Counted from the stretch's first letter, positions 17,945 to 27,529 are shown. The stretch: DNA of 43,304 bases from an uncultured Ignavibacterium sp. (GCA_937942875.1 CALEBT010000084.1:1-43304); one strand, 5' to 3'. Made by a program: numbers and translations. Notes: generated by a model from the letters alone, not told the origin.

Positions 17945-19357
17945 TTAATCAGATGTTTTATATAATTCTATTATTTTCTTTCTATCAATTTTATCAATGG
18001 ATGTTTTGGGCAGAGAATCGGTGAAGTAGAATTTTTTAGGTATTTTAAATCCTGATAATCTCTCCCTTAAAAATTCACTTAAGTCTTTATCTGATAAATT
18101 TCTATTTGTTACAATAGCAGCAGCAATTATTTGTCCCCATTCTTTATCTGATTTGGGGAAAACACAAACTTCCTGAACACCATCAATTTTAAGAATTTGA
18201 TTTTCAACCTCAAAAGGATTAACGTTTTCACCTCCTGTTATAATTAAATCTGTTCTTTTGGCTTCAATGAATAAATAACCATCATTATCTAAATAACCAA
18301 TATCTTCTGAAGCATAGAAATTATTTACATAGGCTTTTTCTATCTTTAAATCTTTTGTTAGATATCCTTTAAATAAACTATTAGAAGAAATTAAAATTTC
18401 TCCCTCATTACTTATTTTTATTTCACAATTCTTTAATGATTTTCCAACAGTATTTGGCTTACTTTTAATTTCTTTTGCGTTTGCTGCGGTTATAAATGAA
18501 CAAGTTTCCGATGAACCGTAAACTCTTAATGGATTCCAACCTTCTTTACTTGCCCGAATTATCAAATCATCTTCGATAAAGCCTCCACCTACCAATGTGG
18601 ATTTTATACTTTTATCAGGAGTCAAATTTAACTCAATTAATCTTTTAAGTTGAGTAGATACTAATGACAAATGGTTTGGACTGAATATTTTAATAGCATC
18701 ATAAATCGAAGCAATACTTAAATCTTTAGGAATTATTATCTCACAACCATTTATTAACGCTCTTGTGATTATCTGAAAACCACCAATATGATAGAAGGGC
18801 AGAGATGCCAGAATTTTATCACCCGGTTGTAATTTTAGAATCTCCTGGGCATTAAAAACACTGTTGAAAAGAGAATTAAAAGAATGAACCACTCCTTTCG
18901 GTTTAGTACTACTTCCAGAGGTAAAAATAACTAATCCTTCGGCTTCTATGTTACATTCAAAAGTGGGGATGATTAAAGACTCTTTTGATAGGTTATCAAT
19001 TTCAATCTTTTGAATGTTTGTGCTTTTTAATTCGGGAATAAGTTCTTTTTCATAAATTATAAATCTGAAATTGTATAACTGAATTATTTCCTCAATTTCA
19101 TTTGATGTCCATCTTAGATTAAAAGGAACCGGACATTTTCCCAATCTCCAAAGAGCTAATATGACTTCAATAAATCTGACTGAATTTGAAATTAAAATTG
19201 GTACATATTTATCAGATTCCGGAAGTATCTTATTTAATGATGAAGCTAATAAATTTGCATCAACGAATAGATCTTTGTAAGAAAAAGAATTATCATTAGT
19301 TTTTATTGCGACAAGTTTGTCTTCTGAAGAAAATTTTAATAAAAAATCTTTTATCAT
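17945..19357 (-). CDS. menE: o-Succinylbenzoate-CoA ligase MenE
   Basis: MenE activates o-succinylbenzoate to its CoA thioester through an acyl-AMP. This is a 470-residue adenylate-forming enzyme with P-loop FTSGSSTKPKGV (145-156), RVYGSSETCSF, SEDIGYLDNDGYLFI, the hinge and A8 region TDLIITGGENVNPFEVE, and a C-terminal catalytic lysine in LPKTSIDKIDRKKI. As the last gene of a men operon it is MenE rather than a general acyl-CoA ligase. Its ATG shares one base with the menA stop (TAATG). The end faces the plus-strand thioesterase gene. Confidence 0.9.
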   Translation of the reverse strand: MIKDFLLKFSSEDKLVAIKTNDNSFSYKDLFVDANLLASSLNKILPESDKYVPILISNSVRFIEVILALWRLGKCPVPFNLRWTSNEIEEIIQLYNFRFIIYEKELIPELKSTNIQKIEIDNLSKESLIIPTFECNIEAEGLVIFTSGSSTKPKGVVHSFNSLFNSVFNAQEILKLQPGDKILASLPFYHIGGFQIITRALINGCEIIIPKDLSIASIYDAIKIFSPNHLSLVSTQLKRLIELNLTPDKSIKSTLVGGGFIEDDLIIRASKEGWNPLRVYGSSETCSFITAANAKEIKSKPNTVGKSLKNCEIKISNEGEILISSNSLFKGYLTKDLKIEKAYVNNFYASEDIGYLDNDGYLFIEAKRTDLIITGGENVNPFEVENQILKIDGVQEVCVFPKSDKEWGQIIAAAIVTNRNLSDKDLSEFLRERLSGFKIPKKFYFTDSLPKTSIDKIDRKKIIELYKTSD

Positions 19358-20268
19358 TATTTATAAAATTTATCGGCAATTAAACCGGCGGATATCAGTA
19401 TTCCAAATAAAGCTGAATATTTAGCGGTTTGTTCAAGTGTTAAATTTAATTCGCTTCCAAAATGAGTGAACATCATTTTTACTAACCTGACTGCAAAAGG
19501 AATTGTAATCAGTGGCAATAATATCAGAAAGGAAAAATTGTAAAAAAGAAATAAAACAATCGGAATAAGAAAAGAGATAAATAGTAAAATGATATATTCA
19601 AATTGAGAAAATTTTTTGCCAAAAATTACAGCAAGAGTTTTCTTATTAACTTTTTTATCTTCTTCTATGTCTCTGAAATTATTTACTATCAGGATATTGG
19701 TAATTAAAGCTCCTACAGGAATAGAGACTAAAAAACTCAGCACAGAAATTTCCATCGAATGCAGATAATAAGTACCCATTGTCCCAACTATTCCAAAGAA
19801 TATAAAAACAAACAAATCACCTAAACCATTGTATGCAAGAGGGAAGGGACCTGCAGTATAAGCTAATCCAGCTATTATGGACAGAATTCCAACAACAAAA
19901 ATTTTCCAATCAGTAACGTAAACAAGATAAAGTCCGATAATGAATGTCAATCCAAAACATAGGATTATAGCAAATTTTATTTCATTGGTTTTTATTAATC
20001 CGGAAGCCATAACTCTTATTGGACCTTTGCGGTGAGCTGTATCTGCTCCTTTCAAATGATCATATAAATCGTTAGTAAGATTTGTTCCTATTTGAATTAG
20101 GAATGAACAAATCAAAGCAAGAAATGAATATAGAAGAAAAAATTTGCCTTGGTTTATTGAAAGCGATGAACCTACAAGAACAGGCACAAGAGCAGCAAAT
20201 AAAGTTTTAGGGCGAATAGCAAGAATCCAACTATTTAATTTAGAGTAATTAGTATTTGTTTTACTCAT
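19357..20268 (-). CDS. menA: 1,4-dihydroxy-2-naphthoate polyprenyltransferase MenA
   Basis: MenA is a UbiA-type membrane prenyltransferase that joins DHNA to a polyprenyl chain. The first Asp motif is NLTNDLYDHLKGAD, followed by GPIRVMASGLI; the second Asp region is NNFRDIEEDKKVNKKTLAV. About eight or nine membrane helices are visible, and the N-terminal SWILAIRPKTL is typical of MenA. The start is taken as ATG at 20268. A TTG directly before it at 20271 is also in frame but unnecessary. It lies between menB and menE with 8 nt and -1 nt spacing, occupying the place where menC sits in many men operons. Confidence 0.94.
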   Translation of the reverse strand: MSKTNTNYSKLNSWILAIRPKTLFAALVPVLVGSSLSINQGKFFLLYSFLALICSFLIQIGTNLTNDLYDHLKGADTAHRKGPIRVMASGLIKTNEIKFAIILCFGLTFIIGLYLVYVTDWKIFVVGILSIIAGLAYTAGPFPLAYNGLGDLFVFIFFGIVGTMGTYYLHSMEISVLSFLVSIPVGALITNILIVNNFRDIEEDKKVNKKTLAVIFGKKFSQFEYIILLFISFLIPIVLFLFYNFSFLILLPLITIPFAVRLVKMMFTHFGSELNLTLEQTAKYSALFGILISAGLIADKFYK

Positions 20269-20276
20269 CAATATCT

Positions 20277-21119
20277 TTATGGAAGTTTGGGAAATTTACT
20301 GAAATTCGGTTTTCGTTTTTCAATGTAAGCGTTCTTTCCTTCTTTGGCTTCATCACTCATATAGTAAAGTAAAGTAGCATTGCCTGCAAGCTCCTGAATT
20401 CCTGATTGTCCATCTAATTCAGCATTAAAAGCTGACTTTAATACTCTGATTGCCATCGGACTATGCTGCATAATTTCTCTAGCCCATTTCACACCTTCAA
20501 CTTCCAATTGTTCAACTGGTACAACCGTATTGACCAACCCCATATCTAAAGCTTGTTGAGCATTATATTGTCTGCATAAAAACCAGATTTCTCTTGCTTT
20601 TTTCTGACCGACAATTCTTGCCAAAAAACTTGAGCCAAAACCTCCATCGAAACTTCCAACTTTAGGACCTGTTTGACCGAAAATAGCATTATCAGCAGCA
20701 ATTGTTAAATCACATATAACGTGCAAAACGTGACCGCCTCCGATTGCGTAACCAGCAACAAGTGCAATAACAACTTTTGGAATGCTTCTTATAATTTTCT
20801 GAAGGTCAAGCACATTTAGTCGAGGAACACCATCATCTTTACCTATATATCCCATATCACCTCTGATTCTCTGGTCGCCGCCAGAGCAAAATGCATATTT
20901 ACCATCTTTTGCCGGACCTGCACCTGTAAATAATATTACTCCAACACTTTGGTCTTCTCGGGCAATGTTAAAAGCAGTAATAAGTTCTTTTACTGTTTCA
21001 GGCCTGAAGGCATTTCTCACTTCCGGACGATTGATAGTAATTTTAACAATTCCTTCATCCTGAAGTTTCTCGTAAATTATGTCTGAATAGACACCGATTT
21101 TTTCCCAGTTAAATTTCAT
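20277..21119 (-). CDS. menB: 1,4-dihydroxy-2-naphthoyl-CoA synthase MenB
   Basis: MenB is a crotonase-fold enzyme that closes the second ring of the naphthoate from o-succinylbenzoyl-CoA. Visible are [11 protein letters not shown], the CoA and oxyanion region [25 protein letters not shown], and [19 protein letters not shown], which has the QTGPKVGS segment of the bicarbonate-dependent type. The C-terminal [19 protein letters not shown] is also typical. The length of 280 residues is normal. A good ribosome site (GAGGAATAAATG) precedes the start, 13 nt after menH. Confidence 0.97.
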   Translation of the reverse strand: MKFNWEKIGVYSDIIYEKLQDEGIVKITINRPEVRNAFRPETVKELITAFNIAREDQSVGVILFTGAGPAKDGKYAFCSGGDQRIRGDMGYIGKDDGVPRLNVLDLQKIIRSIPKVVIALVAGYAIGGGHVLHVICDLTIAADNAIFGQTGPKVGSFDGGFGSSFLARIVGQKKAREIWFLCRQYNAQQALDMGLVNTVVPVEQLEVEGVKWAREIMQHSPMAIRVLKSAFNAELDGQSGIQELAGNATLLYYMSDEAKEGKNAYIEKRKPNFSKFPKLP

Positions 21120-21132
21120 TTATTCCTCAGAG

Positions 21133-21981
21133 TTATTTTTTCTGATTAACGTTAGCAACAATTTGGTCTAAATAGTTAGTTATTATTTCAGCAAATCTTT
21201 TTGGCTCTTCTAAATGAGTATTGTGCCCTGAATTCTTAACCACTTTGTGCTTGGCTTTATGAAATCCTCTTACAATCTTCGAATTTATGAAAGTGTATTT
21301 TGTATCAAGTTCACCACTTATCAAAATTACTTTAGTAGGTATCGTTTTCAATTTATCGTGAAGAGGCGGCATAATTCCGGTTGAAAAACCTCTCAAAATA
21401 TTCATCAAGCCGATTTTACTGTTATTATATTTTATCTTTTTTAGCCTTTTTAATTTATCATTTGAAAATCTGCGTTGGGTATTGAACATTTCCTGATCTT
21501 GCCAAAAATCTATAAATTCCTCCATAGTGTGAGAGGATATAAATTCGATTAACTTAAGGTCTTCCTCATATCTTTTATTTCTCTCAGTATCATTTTTAAT
21601 CCCTGCTGAAGAGCTTTCTAAAACCAATCCCTTAATGTCCTCAGGATATTTTATTGCATAAGATAAAGCAGCTCTTCCTCCCATTGAGTATCCAACTAAT
21701 ATAATTTTCGAATCTTTAATAATTCTTTCTTTAACTGTTTTAATTTGATCAGCGATAGAATCTGTATAATAAAATTCAGGGACCACCGGATGATCACTTT
21801 TGCCGTGTCCGATTAAATCCAAACAAATATAGTTGACATTTTCTGGCAACAAATCAATAACGGGTAACCAGTCTTCTGAGCAACCTGTAAATCCGTGTAA
21901 TAATAATACAACATCTTTCCCTCTATCAAATTCTTTAGGAATCTCAACATTAAGTTTTATGCCTGAATAATCAATATACAT
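21133..21981 (-). CDS. menH: SHCHC synthase MenH (alpha/beta hydrolase)
   Basis: MenH removes pyruvate from SEPHCHC, the MenD product. The 282-residue alpha/beta hydrolase has LLHGFTGCSEDW near the oxyanion hole, the nucleophile elbow GYSMGG with Ser99, Asp226 in ISGELDTKY and His253 in NSGHNTHLEEP. Sequence alone cannot separate MenH from other hydrolases of this fold, but its position between menD (2 nt upstream) and menB (13 nt downstream) makes the assignment strong. Confidence 0.88.
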   Translation of the reverse strand: MYIDYSGIKLNVEIPKEFDRGKDVVLLLHGFTGCSEDWLPVIDLLPENVNYICLDLIGHGKSDHPVVPEFYYTDSIADQIKTVKERIIKDSKIILVGYSMGGRAALSYAIKYPEDIKGLVLESSSAGIKNDTERNKRYEEDLKLIEFISSHTMEEFIDFWQDQEMFNTQRRFSNDKLKRLKKIKYNNSKIGLMNILRGFSTGIMPPLHDKLKTIPTKVILISGELDTKYTFINSKIVRGFHKAKHKVVKNSGHNTHLEEPKRFAEIITNYLDQIVANVNQKK

Positions 21982-21983
21982 AT

Positions 21984-23726
21984 TTAACTCAATTTATTTG
22001 AAATTAGTTTACTAATTCTTTCTCTGAACTTATTTTTTAATGACTTTGTGTAAAAAGGATTAACTTTTAATTCTAAAATTACAGAGGATTTTAATTTGTT
22101 TATAAGGACGAGGTTTTTATTTAATTGATCCGGATTATCACAAAAAATATGATCAATAGAAAAAGTGTCAGCTACTCTTTTGAAATCTAAGTTTGTAGGA
22201 GTTAAGAAAAATTTATTAAAAACATTTCTGTAGTTACTTATTGGAAGATATTCAAAAATTCTTCCGCCGTTGTTATTTATTATGATAATCTTAAGTGGTA
22301 TATTAAATTTTTTTAATAATAAAAGAGAATTCATATCATAGTAAAAAGATAAATCTCCCAAAACCAGATAAGTTGGTTTTCTATTACTAGTACAAATACC
22401 CGCAGCAGTTGATATTAACCCGTCAATCCCACTTGCACCTCGGTTTGTAAAAATATTAAATTTTTTATTTGAGTTACCAATAAAAAAATCAAAATCTCTT
22501 ATTGGGAGACTATTACCGATGAATATTTGAGAATTTTCTGGTAATTCTTCAGTAATTCTTTTCATTACTTCAACTTCAGAAAATCTATTTGAAAAGATAT
22601 TCGATTTTATTGATTCGATCTCTAAATCTAATTTTAGTAAAGTTGATAAAATATCTTTGGAATTATTTATGAGGTTACGTTCTGCTAATGATTTCAGAAA
22701 AGAGACAGGTTCAGACTTGATAATCATCGCTTTTTTTGTTGAATCGAAGCGATCTCCGAATTCATTAACAATTATTCTTTTGGATTTACTTTTAATTAAA
22801 AAATCTTCTAAAGCAGTAGATGTGATATTTCTTCCAAAATGAATGATGTTTTTTGGCTTGAATAAATTTTCTAACTCAACGTTTCTTAATAAAGTATCAT
22901 AATTATAAATCAAATTATCCAACTCCAAAGAATTAGTCCTCAAGCCAGATGAAATATCTGCAAAAACTGGGATATTATATTTTTTAGTAAAATCATTAAG
23001 TTTTTTAATAAAGTTCTTTTCAAAATCACCAGAACCAATAGTAATTAAAGAGATATTTTTATATTCAAATTTTGAATAAGCTGAAAATGATTTAGTGGGT
23101 TTTTCAATATCCTTTTCATTCTTTCCTGATAGAACTTTTGTCGAATAATCAATCAAACCCAGAGAAATTTTATCAGTATAAGAATCCGGTTCAAAAGGTT
23201 TTTCAAATTGAAAATTAAAATGAATAGGACCGACATCTTCGTTCAGACATATATTTATTCCCTTTGAGACCAATGATAAAAAATTTTTTATGTTATTTCT
23301 ATTAATTTCCATTATTGGAATATCTGCAGAGAACCGAATGTGATTTTTGAATATATTATTTTGATTTATTGTCTGATTTGATCCTGTATTTCTCAAATAA
23401 GCAGGTCTGTCTGCTGTACAGACGATCAGGGGAGTTCTACTCTGATGCGCTTCAATTATTGCAGGGTATAATTCAGCAACAGCAGTACCAGACGTAGTAA
23501 TAATTAATGTTGGTGTTTGAGAACTTTTTGATAATCCAAGGGCAAAAAAAGCTGAAGATCGCTCATCAATAATTGCATAAGATTTTATTAATCTGTTTGA
23601 AACTGTCACAAACGTCAGAGGGGTGCTTCTTGAACCAGGAGAAATACAGGCTGAATTAATTCCAGAATCAACTAAATAATCAATAAATAAGTTTGACCAA
23701 AAAATATTTCTATTAATTTTCAACAT
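21984..23726 (-). CDS. menD: SEPHCHC synthase MenD (thiamine diphosphate dependent)
   Basis: MenD adds the succinic semialdehyde unit from 2-oxoglutarate to isochorismate, the first committed menaquinone step. The 580-residue protein shows CISPGSRSTPLTF near the N-terminus, the ThDP glutamate in IIDERSSAFFALGLSK, TTSGTAVAELYPA, and the ThDP/metal motif VLGDLSFYYDMNSLLLL...NNNGGRIF. The first codon overlaps the end of menF by 14 nt, and menH starts 2 nt after the stop. Confidence 0.96.
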   Translation of the reverse strand: MLKINRNIFWSNLFIDYLVDSGINSACISPGSRSTPLTFVTVSNRLIKSYAIIDERSSAFFALGLSKSSQTPTLIITTSGTAVAELYPAIIEAHQSRTPLIVCTADRPAYLRNTGSNQTINQNNIFKNHIRFSADIPIMEINRNNIKNFLSLVSKGINICLNEDVGPIHFNFQFEKPFEPDSYTDKISLGLIDYSTKVLSGKNEKDIEKPTKSFSAYSKFEYKNISLITIGSGDFEKNFIKKLNDFTKKYNIPVFADISSGLRTNSLELDNLIYNYDTLLRNVELENLFKPKNIIHFGRNITSTALEDFLIKSKSKRIIVNEFGDRFDSTKKAMIIKSEPVSFLKSLAERNLINNSKDILSTLLKLDLEIESIKSNIFSNRFSEVEVMKRITEELPENSQIFIGNSLPIRDFDFFIGNSNKKFNIFTNRGASGIDGLISTAAGICTSNRKPTYLVLGDLSFYYDMNSLLLLKKFNIPLKIIIINNNGGRIFEYLPISNYRNVFNKFFLTPTNLDFKRVADTFSIDHIFCDNPDQLNKNLVLINKLKSSVILELKVNPFYTKSLKNKFRERISKLISNKLS

Positions 23727-25014
23727 TAAATAAGTCTGTTATTACTCTCAATTTTAATTCTGTTTCTTTGTATTCATCTAAAGCATTGGAATTCTGAACA
23801 ATTCCACATCCTGCAAAAACACTCAGAAAATTATCTTTAAACAAACCACTCCTGATTGCAACGTAAAACTCTGCTTTCTTATTCAAATTAAACCAACCGA
23901 TTATTCCACTAAAAATTCCTCTTTCAAAATTCTCTAAATGGGATAATTCATTTATTGCTATCTCTTTAGGAATACCACAGACAGCAGGTGTAGGAAATAT
24001 CTTGCTTACTAAATTAAAAATATCAACATCTAGTTTTATTTGACCTTGAATTTCTGTTTGCAGATGTTGAATATTCTTTAATCTTTTAATTTTTGGCTTT
24101 TCTGATATTACAAAGTTATTTACTACATCTTGAAGATTTGACTTAAAATAATCAATTACGATTTGATGTTCTGAAAGATTTTTTTTGTCGTTCAATAGAA
24201 ATTCAGATAAATAACGGTCTTCAATTTCTGAAATACCTCGTTCCATAGATCCTGCTAATGCTTCAGACTTAAATCTTGTAGAACTGATTTGAGCTAATAA
24301 TTCTGGAGAGGACCCAAAAAAATATGAATCATTTGACTTTATTAAAAAATTAAAACAATCCTGATAATCAATGTTTAAGACTTCCATTATTTCAGTAAAA
24401 TCTATTTCGTGATTGGTTTTGAACTCTTTTTTTCTTGCTAAGACTATTTTCTCCAGTTTTTTCTTTCTAATCATTTCGACTGCAGAGTTAAATATCACTT
24501 CCCATTCTGTGTATAAATCAAATTGAAATGGACTGAGTTTAACAGATTTTAATAAACCACTTCTCACTGTTTTCTTTAATAATTTTGATTTATCGATTGG
24601 GGGTTCGTTCAAAGAAAAACTAATCAATAATGATTCATCTTTCCTTTTGTAAAAAATATGTTCTGGTAAAATCCATTCTGAATCTTTAAAATCAATCCAG
24701 AAATTATCTTTTACTGAAGAAGGGAATTTACAGTAACCAAAAAATAATGGAATATCTGTATTATCTATCTCGAGATCAGTATCCTTAAATTTGCTGATAA
24801 ACTGCTTGTAAAGATTATCTAATTGGGAATAACTTGATTCAACTGAAAGCAGTTTTCCCACAGCTAAAACCTCAAAATCTGATGAGGGGTTTGCAAAGTA
24901 AATTATATTTTTAGAAGTTGAAGAAAAATGTGATATAAATTGTGAGACTTTACCTTTCTGAAGTAAAGAAATCTCAGGAAAAATTTTTCTTTTATTTTCT
25001 GAAATATCAAGCAT
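23713..25014 (-). CDS. menF: Isochorismate synthase MenF
   Basis: MenF converts chorismate to isochorismate with Mg2+. The 433-residue chorismate-utilising enzyme has the C-terminal catalytic core: KIVLARKKEF, EALAGSMERG, LSEHQIVIDY, TPAVCGIPKE, FERGIFSGIIGWF, the VAIRSGL segment and AGCGIVQNS...ETELKLR. It is the first gene of the operon. 71 nt separate it from rsgA and probably hold the operon promoter, though I see no convincing boxes there. No strong ribosome site precedes the ATG. Confidence 0.93.
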   Translation of the reverse strand: MLDISENKRKIFPEISLLQKGKVSQFISHFSSTSKNIIYFANPSSDFEVLAVGKLLSVESSYSQLDNLYKQFISKFKDTDLEIDNTDIPLFFGYCKFPSSVKDNFWIDFKDSEWILPEHIFYKRKDESLLISFSLNEPPIDKSKLLKKTVRSGLLKSVKLSPFQFDLYTEWEVIFNSAVEMIRKKKLEKIVLARKKEFKTNHEIDFTEIMEVLNIDYQDCFNFLIKSNDSYFFGSSPELLAQISSTRFKSEALAGSMERGISEIEDRYLSEFLLNDKKNLSEHQIVIDYFKSNLQDVVNNFVISEKPKIKRLKNIQHLQTEIQGQIKLDVDIFNLVSKIFPTPAVCGIPKEIAINELSHLENFERGIFSGIIGWFNLNKKAEFYVAIRSGLFKDNFLSVFAGCGIVQNSNALDEYKETELKLRVITDLFNVEN

Positions 25015-25085
25015 CAGTTACTAGTTCTTCATTCTTAATTTATTCTCGAAATTAAAATATTTAGAAAAAAGTTCATAAGATTCTA

Positions 25086-26042
25086 TTAAAAGTTAATATC
25101 ATCTTCAATTGTATTTAATATACGAAGATAACTTTCATATCTGATTTCCGGAATAAAAGAGTCTTTTACCGCTCTTAGAACTGCACAACCTGGCTCATGA
25201 TTATGAGTACAAGTGTTGAATCTGCATGCATTAATAAAATTTCTGAATTCAGGGAAAAAATGCCCTAAATCTTCTTTTTTGATACCGTAAGGATCAATTT
25301 CTCTTATACCAGGCGTATCAATGATGTATGTTTCATCTCCCATAAAAAAAAGTCTGCTTGTAACAGTGGTGTGTTTGCCTTTCATTGTAGAAGTGCTAAT
25401 AGAGGCAATTTTAAGATTCAATTTGGGAAATATTTTGTTCAGAATTGATGATTTGCCTACTCCCGACGGACCCCAGAATAACACTTTTTTATTCTTTATC
25501 AATTTTTTAATAGTTTCAATATTGTTTCCGGTTATAGTTGATGTTTCTATGGTGAAATAACCGATGCCTCTATAAAAACTGCACCATTTACTATATTTAT
25601 TATCAGAATCCAAATCAATTTTATTTATGATAAGATTGCTTTTTATCCTTGAACTTTCTGCTGCAATAAGAAATCTGTCAACAGTTTTGTTATTAAAAGC
25701 TGGTTCTAAAATGCTGGTTACGATAAAAACTTCATCAATATTTGCAGCAATAATCTGCTCTAATCTCTCACCTCTATAACTTGCTCCGCGTATTCTCGGA
25801 GCTTTTCTCGATAAATAATTTTTTCTGCTGATAATTTCTATGATTACTCCGGTATTATCAGCATTCAATTCAAATTCAACAAAATCACCTACGACGGCAA
25901 TATCTGTATGATAAAGTTTATCCTTTTTCAGGTTAAAACTCTTTTTAAATTTTCCTTTAAGAGAGCATCTGATTTCCAGGTGATCCGGTAGGGATAAGAC
26001 ATAATAATCTTTACTTTCGACTCTGGATATTATTCCTTTAAT
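25086..26042 (-). CDS. rsgA: Ribosome small-subunit GTPase RsgA, apparent ATT start
   Basis: RsgA is a circularly permuted GTPase that assists 30S maturation. With the start at 26042 the protein has 318 residues: an OB-fold (KGIISRVESKDYYVL ... IAVVGDFVEFEL), G4 NKID (140-143), G1 GPSGVGKSS (191-199), G3 DTPG (242-245) and the zinc site C273/C278/H280/C286 in CRFNTCTHNHEPGC. The first ATG/GTG/TTG in frame is a TTG at 25868, which would delete the whole OB-fold. Upstream, the frame is closed by TAA at 26046-26048. The ATT at 26042-26040 gives the family-like beginning MKGIISRVES and has GGAG exactly 6 nt before it. The alternative is an ATG at 26054 (ATG GAG TAA) killed by a stop in codon 3. 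A terminator sits immediately upstream. Confidence 0.9.
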   Translation of the reverse strand: MKGIISRVESKDYYVLSLPDHLEIRCSLKGKFKKSFNLKKDKLYHTDIAVVGDFVEFELNADNTGVIIEIISRKNYLSRKAPRIRGASYRGERLEQIIAANIDEVFIVTSILEPAFNNKTVDRFLIAAESSRIKSNLIINKIDLDSDNKYSKWCSFYRGIGYFTIETSTITGNNIETIKKLIKNKKVLFWGPSGVGKSSILNKIFPKLNLKIASISTSTMKGKHTTVTSRLFFMGDETYIIDTPGIREIDPYGIKKEDLGHFFPEFRNFINACRFNTCTHNHEPGCAVLRAVKDSFIPEIRYESYLRILNTIEDDINF

Positions 26043-26054
26043 TGTTTACTCCAT
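26040..26054 (-). promoter_or_regulatory. Ribosome binding site and ATT start of rsgA
   Basis: Read on the minus strand, this is ATGGAG TAAACA ATT. GGAG is followed by 6 nt and then ATT. The same GGAG at similar spacing precedes ribE, ftsH, the barrel gene at 27527 and the lipoprotein gene at 29040, so it is a functional site in this genome. The ATG that contains the start of the GGAG has no ribosome site of its own (only a T-rich terminator tail precedes it) and is followed by a stop two codons later. Confidence 0.6.
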
Positions 26055-26087
26055 AAATAAAAAACGCCATATCGAAAATATGGCGTT
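26055..26087 (-). terminator. Rho-independent terminator of the lipoprotein/barrel operon
   Basis: A perfect 10-bp stem, AACGCCATAT / ATATGGCGTT (26063-26072 with 26078-26087), has a 5-nt loop. On the minus strand it is followed by a T-rich tail (six T, then ATTTA). It lies 25 nt after the stop of the barrel gene ending at 26112. No T-run follows on the plus strand, so it acts in the minus direction only. It abuts the rsgA ribosome site. Confidence 0.85.
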
Positions 26088-26111
26088 ATAAAAATAATAG
26101 CAAAAAAGAAA

Positions 26112-27527
26112 TTAAAACCGATAAGTAGTTGTAATTATGAACTTATGGTATTTAATATCCTGAAAGGTTCTTGATTCATTAGTACCGTAATTATCACCAA
26201 TATCTTTCCACCAACCGTAAGCATAACCAAGATCAATTCCAATTACACCGTCAGCCAAAAATCCGATGCCTCCAGTTAAATATTTTTTGTCAAATTCAGA
26301 ATCATCATTTTCGAAAGGTGATTTTTGGAAAATATAACCGCCTCTAACTCTAATACCTATATTTGGAATTGTATATTCTGCACCAATATTATAATTGATA
26401 GTCTGTCTTAATAGAGATTTTATTCTTTTATTCTGGTCTGAAATGTATGATGGTGTAAGTCCCTCTGCGTTGGAAAACTCAAGTTCAGTATAATTTATAA
26501 AATTTAGTTGCCCGCTTAAAATTAAACCTTTCAGATTGAAAGAAAAACCACCCGAAACTTCAAATGGAGTTTTAATATCATATTTTACTTTATCGCTGTA
26601 GTCTTCGGATTTTAATGAAGTTGACCAATTAGCAAACTCACTTGAGCCTTCAATTATAAATTTTTCTTTTATTGTAAAAATTTTTGGAAATTGAATTGTT
26701 ACTCCAAATCTGCCGAAATTATTAAACTGATATAAAAACCCGAGTTTAGTATTCCAACCTTCTAAATCCCATTTCAAGAGGTTTTTTAAATAAAATGATT
26801 TGAAATCATTAGTTTTTGGATAGCCGGGGGCAGTTATTCCTTGATAATTATTTTTTGTATCGTCTTCATAATAGTCAAAGTCTGAGGTATAATTACCAGA
26901 TATTATTGACAGATTTGCTCCTACAAAAAGATTTTTATATATCTCAATCGCTCCTGTAAGAGTCCAGCTGTTTATTGAACCAGAATTCAACATATTTCCA
27001 CTTTGATTCAATTTACCGTTAATAATTGTGTTTCCGTCGTCATCAGTTAGGAAAAGATCGTAAGGAATATCAGTATTTAAGAGACTTTGTATTTTAGAAT
27101 TAGTACCTGAGTTAAAACCGTCAAATTGATTACTACCTATTAAATCCTTTGTTGAGTTATAAGCCAATCCAAATACTAAACTTCCTCTTACAGTGGGGAT
27201 TGGAAAAGCGAAGCTTACATTGTTTAACATAGTTTGGCTTGCACTGCTATTGGTCTGGTTCCCAAAAAAAGTAGTAGTGTTGTTAAAACTTGATATGTCT
27301 AACCCGCCCATAAATTCGAGTTTCTTAACTAAACCCAACCCTGCAGGGTTAAAAAAGGATGCAGAACCATCGTCACTTAAAGCCAAGTAACTATTACCCA
27401 TTCCGAGAGCTCTTGCATTCATACCCAAACCTGGCACACCAACTCTAAGGGCATCGTTAAAATTTTGAGATTTGCTCACTCCGATAAATAGAATTACTGA
27501 TAGAAAAAATAATGATTTTTTAGACAT
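26112..27527 (-). CDS. Outer-membrane beta-barrel protein, PorV/OmpP1 (FadL-like) family
   Basis: A 471-residue protein with a signal peptide (cleavage after about residue 20, SKSQ). It then has the family segment GLGMNARALGMGNSYLALSDDGSASFFNPAGL, whose recognisable parts are ARALGMGN and the NPAGL near residue 65. The rest is rich in alternating strands and ends in TTTYRF with a terminal Phe, as expected for a barrel inserted by Bam. It could be a FadL-type hydrophobic-compound channel or a PorV-like type IX secretion partner. It starts 2 nt after the lipoprotein stop with AGGAGA as ribosome site, and is the last gene before the terminator. Confidence 0.82.
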   Translation of the reverse strand: MSKKSLFFLSVILFIGVSKSQNFNDALRVGVPGLGMNARALGMGNSYLALSDDGSASFFNPAGLGLVKKLEFMGGLDISSFNNTTTFFGNQTNSSASQTMLNNVSFAFPIPTVRGSLVFGLAYNSTKDLIGSNQFDGFNSGTNSKIQSLLNTDIPYDLFLTDDDGNTIINGKLNQSGNMLNSGSINSWTLTGAIEIYKNLFVGANLSIISGNYTSDFDYYEDDTKNNYQGITAPGYPKTNDFKSFYLKNLLKWDLEGWNTKLGFLYQFNNFGRFGVTIQFPKIFTIKEKFIIEGSSEFANWSTSLKSEDYSDKVKYDIKTPFEVSGGFSFNLKGLILSGQLNFINYTELEFSNAEGLTPSYISDQNKRIKSLLRQTINYNIGAEYTIPNIGIRVRGGYIFQKSPFENDDSEFDKKYLTGGIGFLADGVIGIDLGYAYGWWKDIGDNYGTNESRTFQDIKYHKFIITTTYRF

Positions 27528-27529
27528 TT

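Noticed and set aside
25868-25868. TTG as the start of rsgA, giving 260 residues.
   Set aside because: It would remove the conserved OB-fold, which is readable in frame upstream to 26042.
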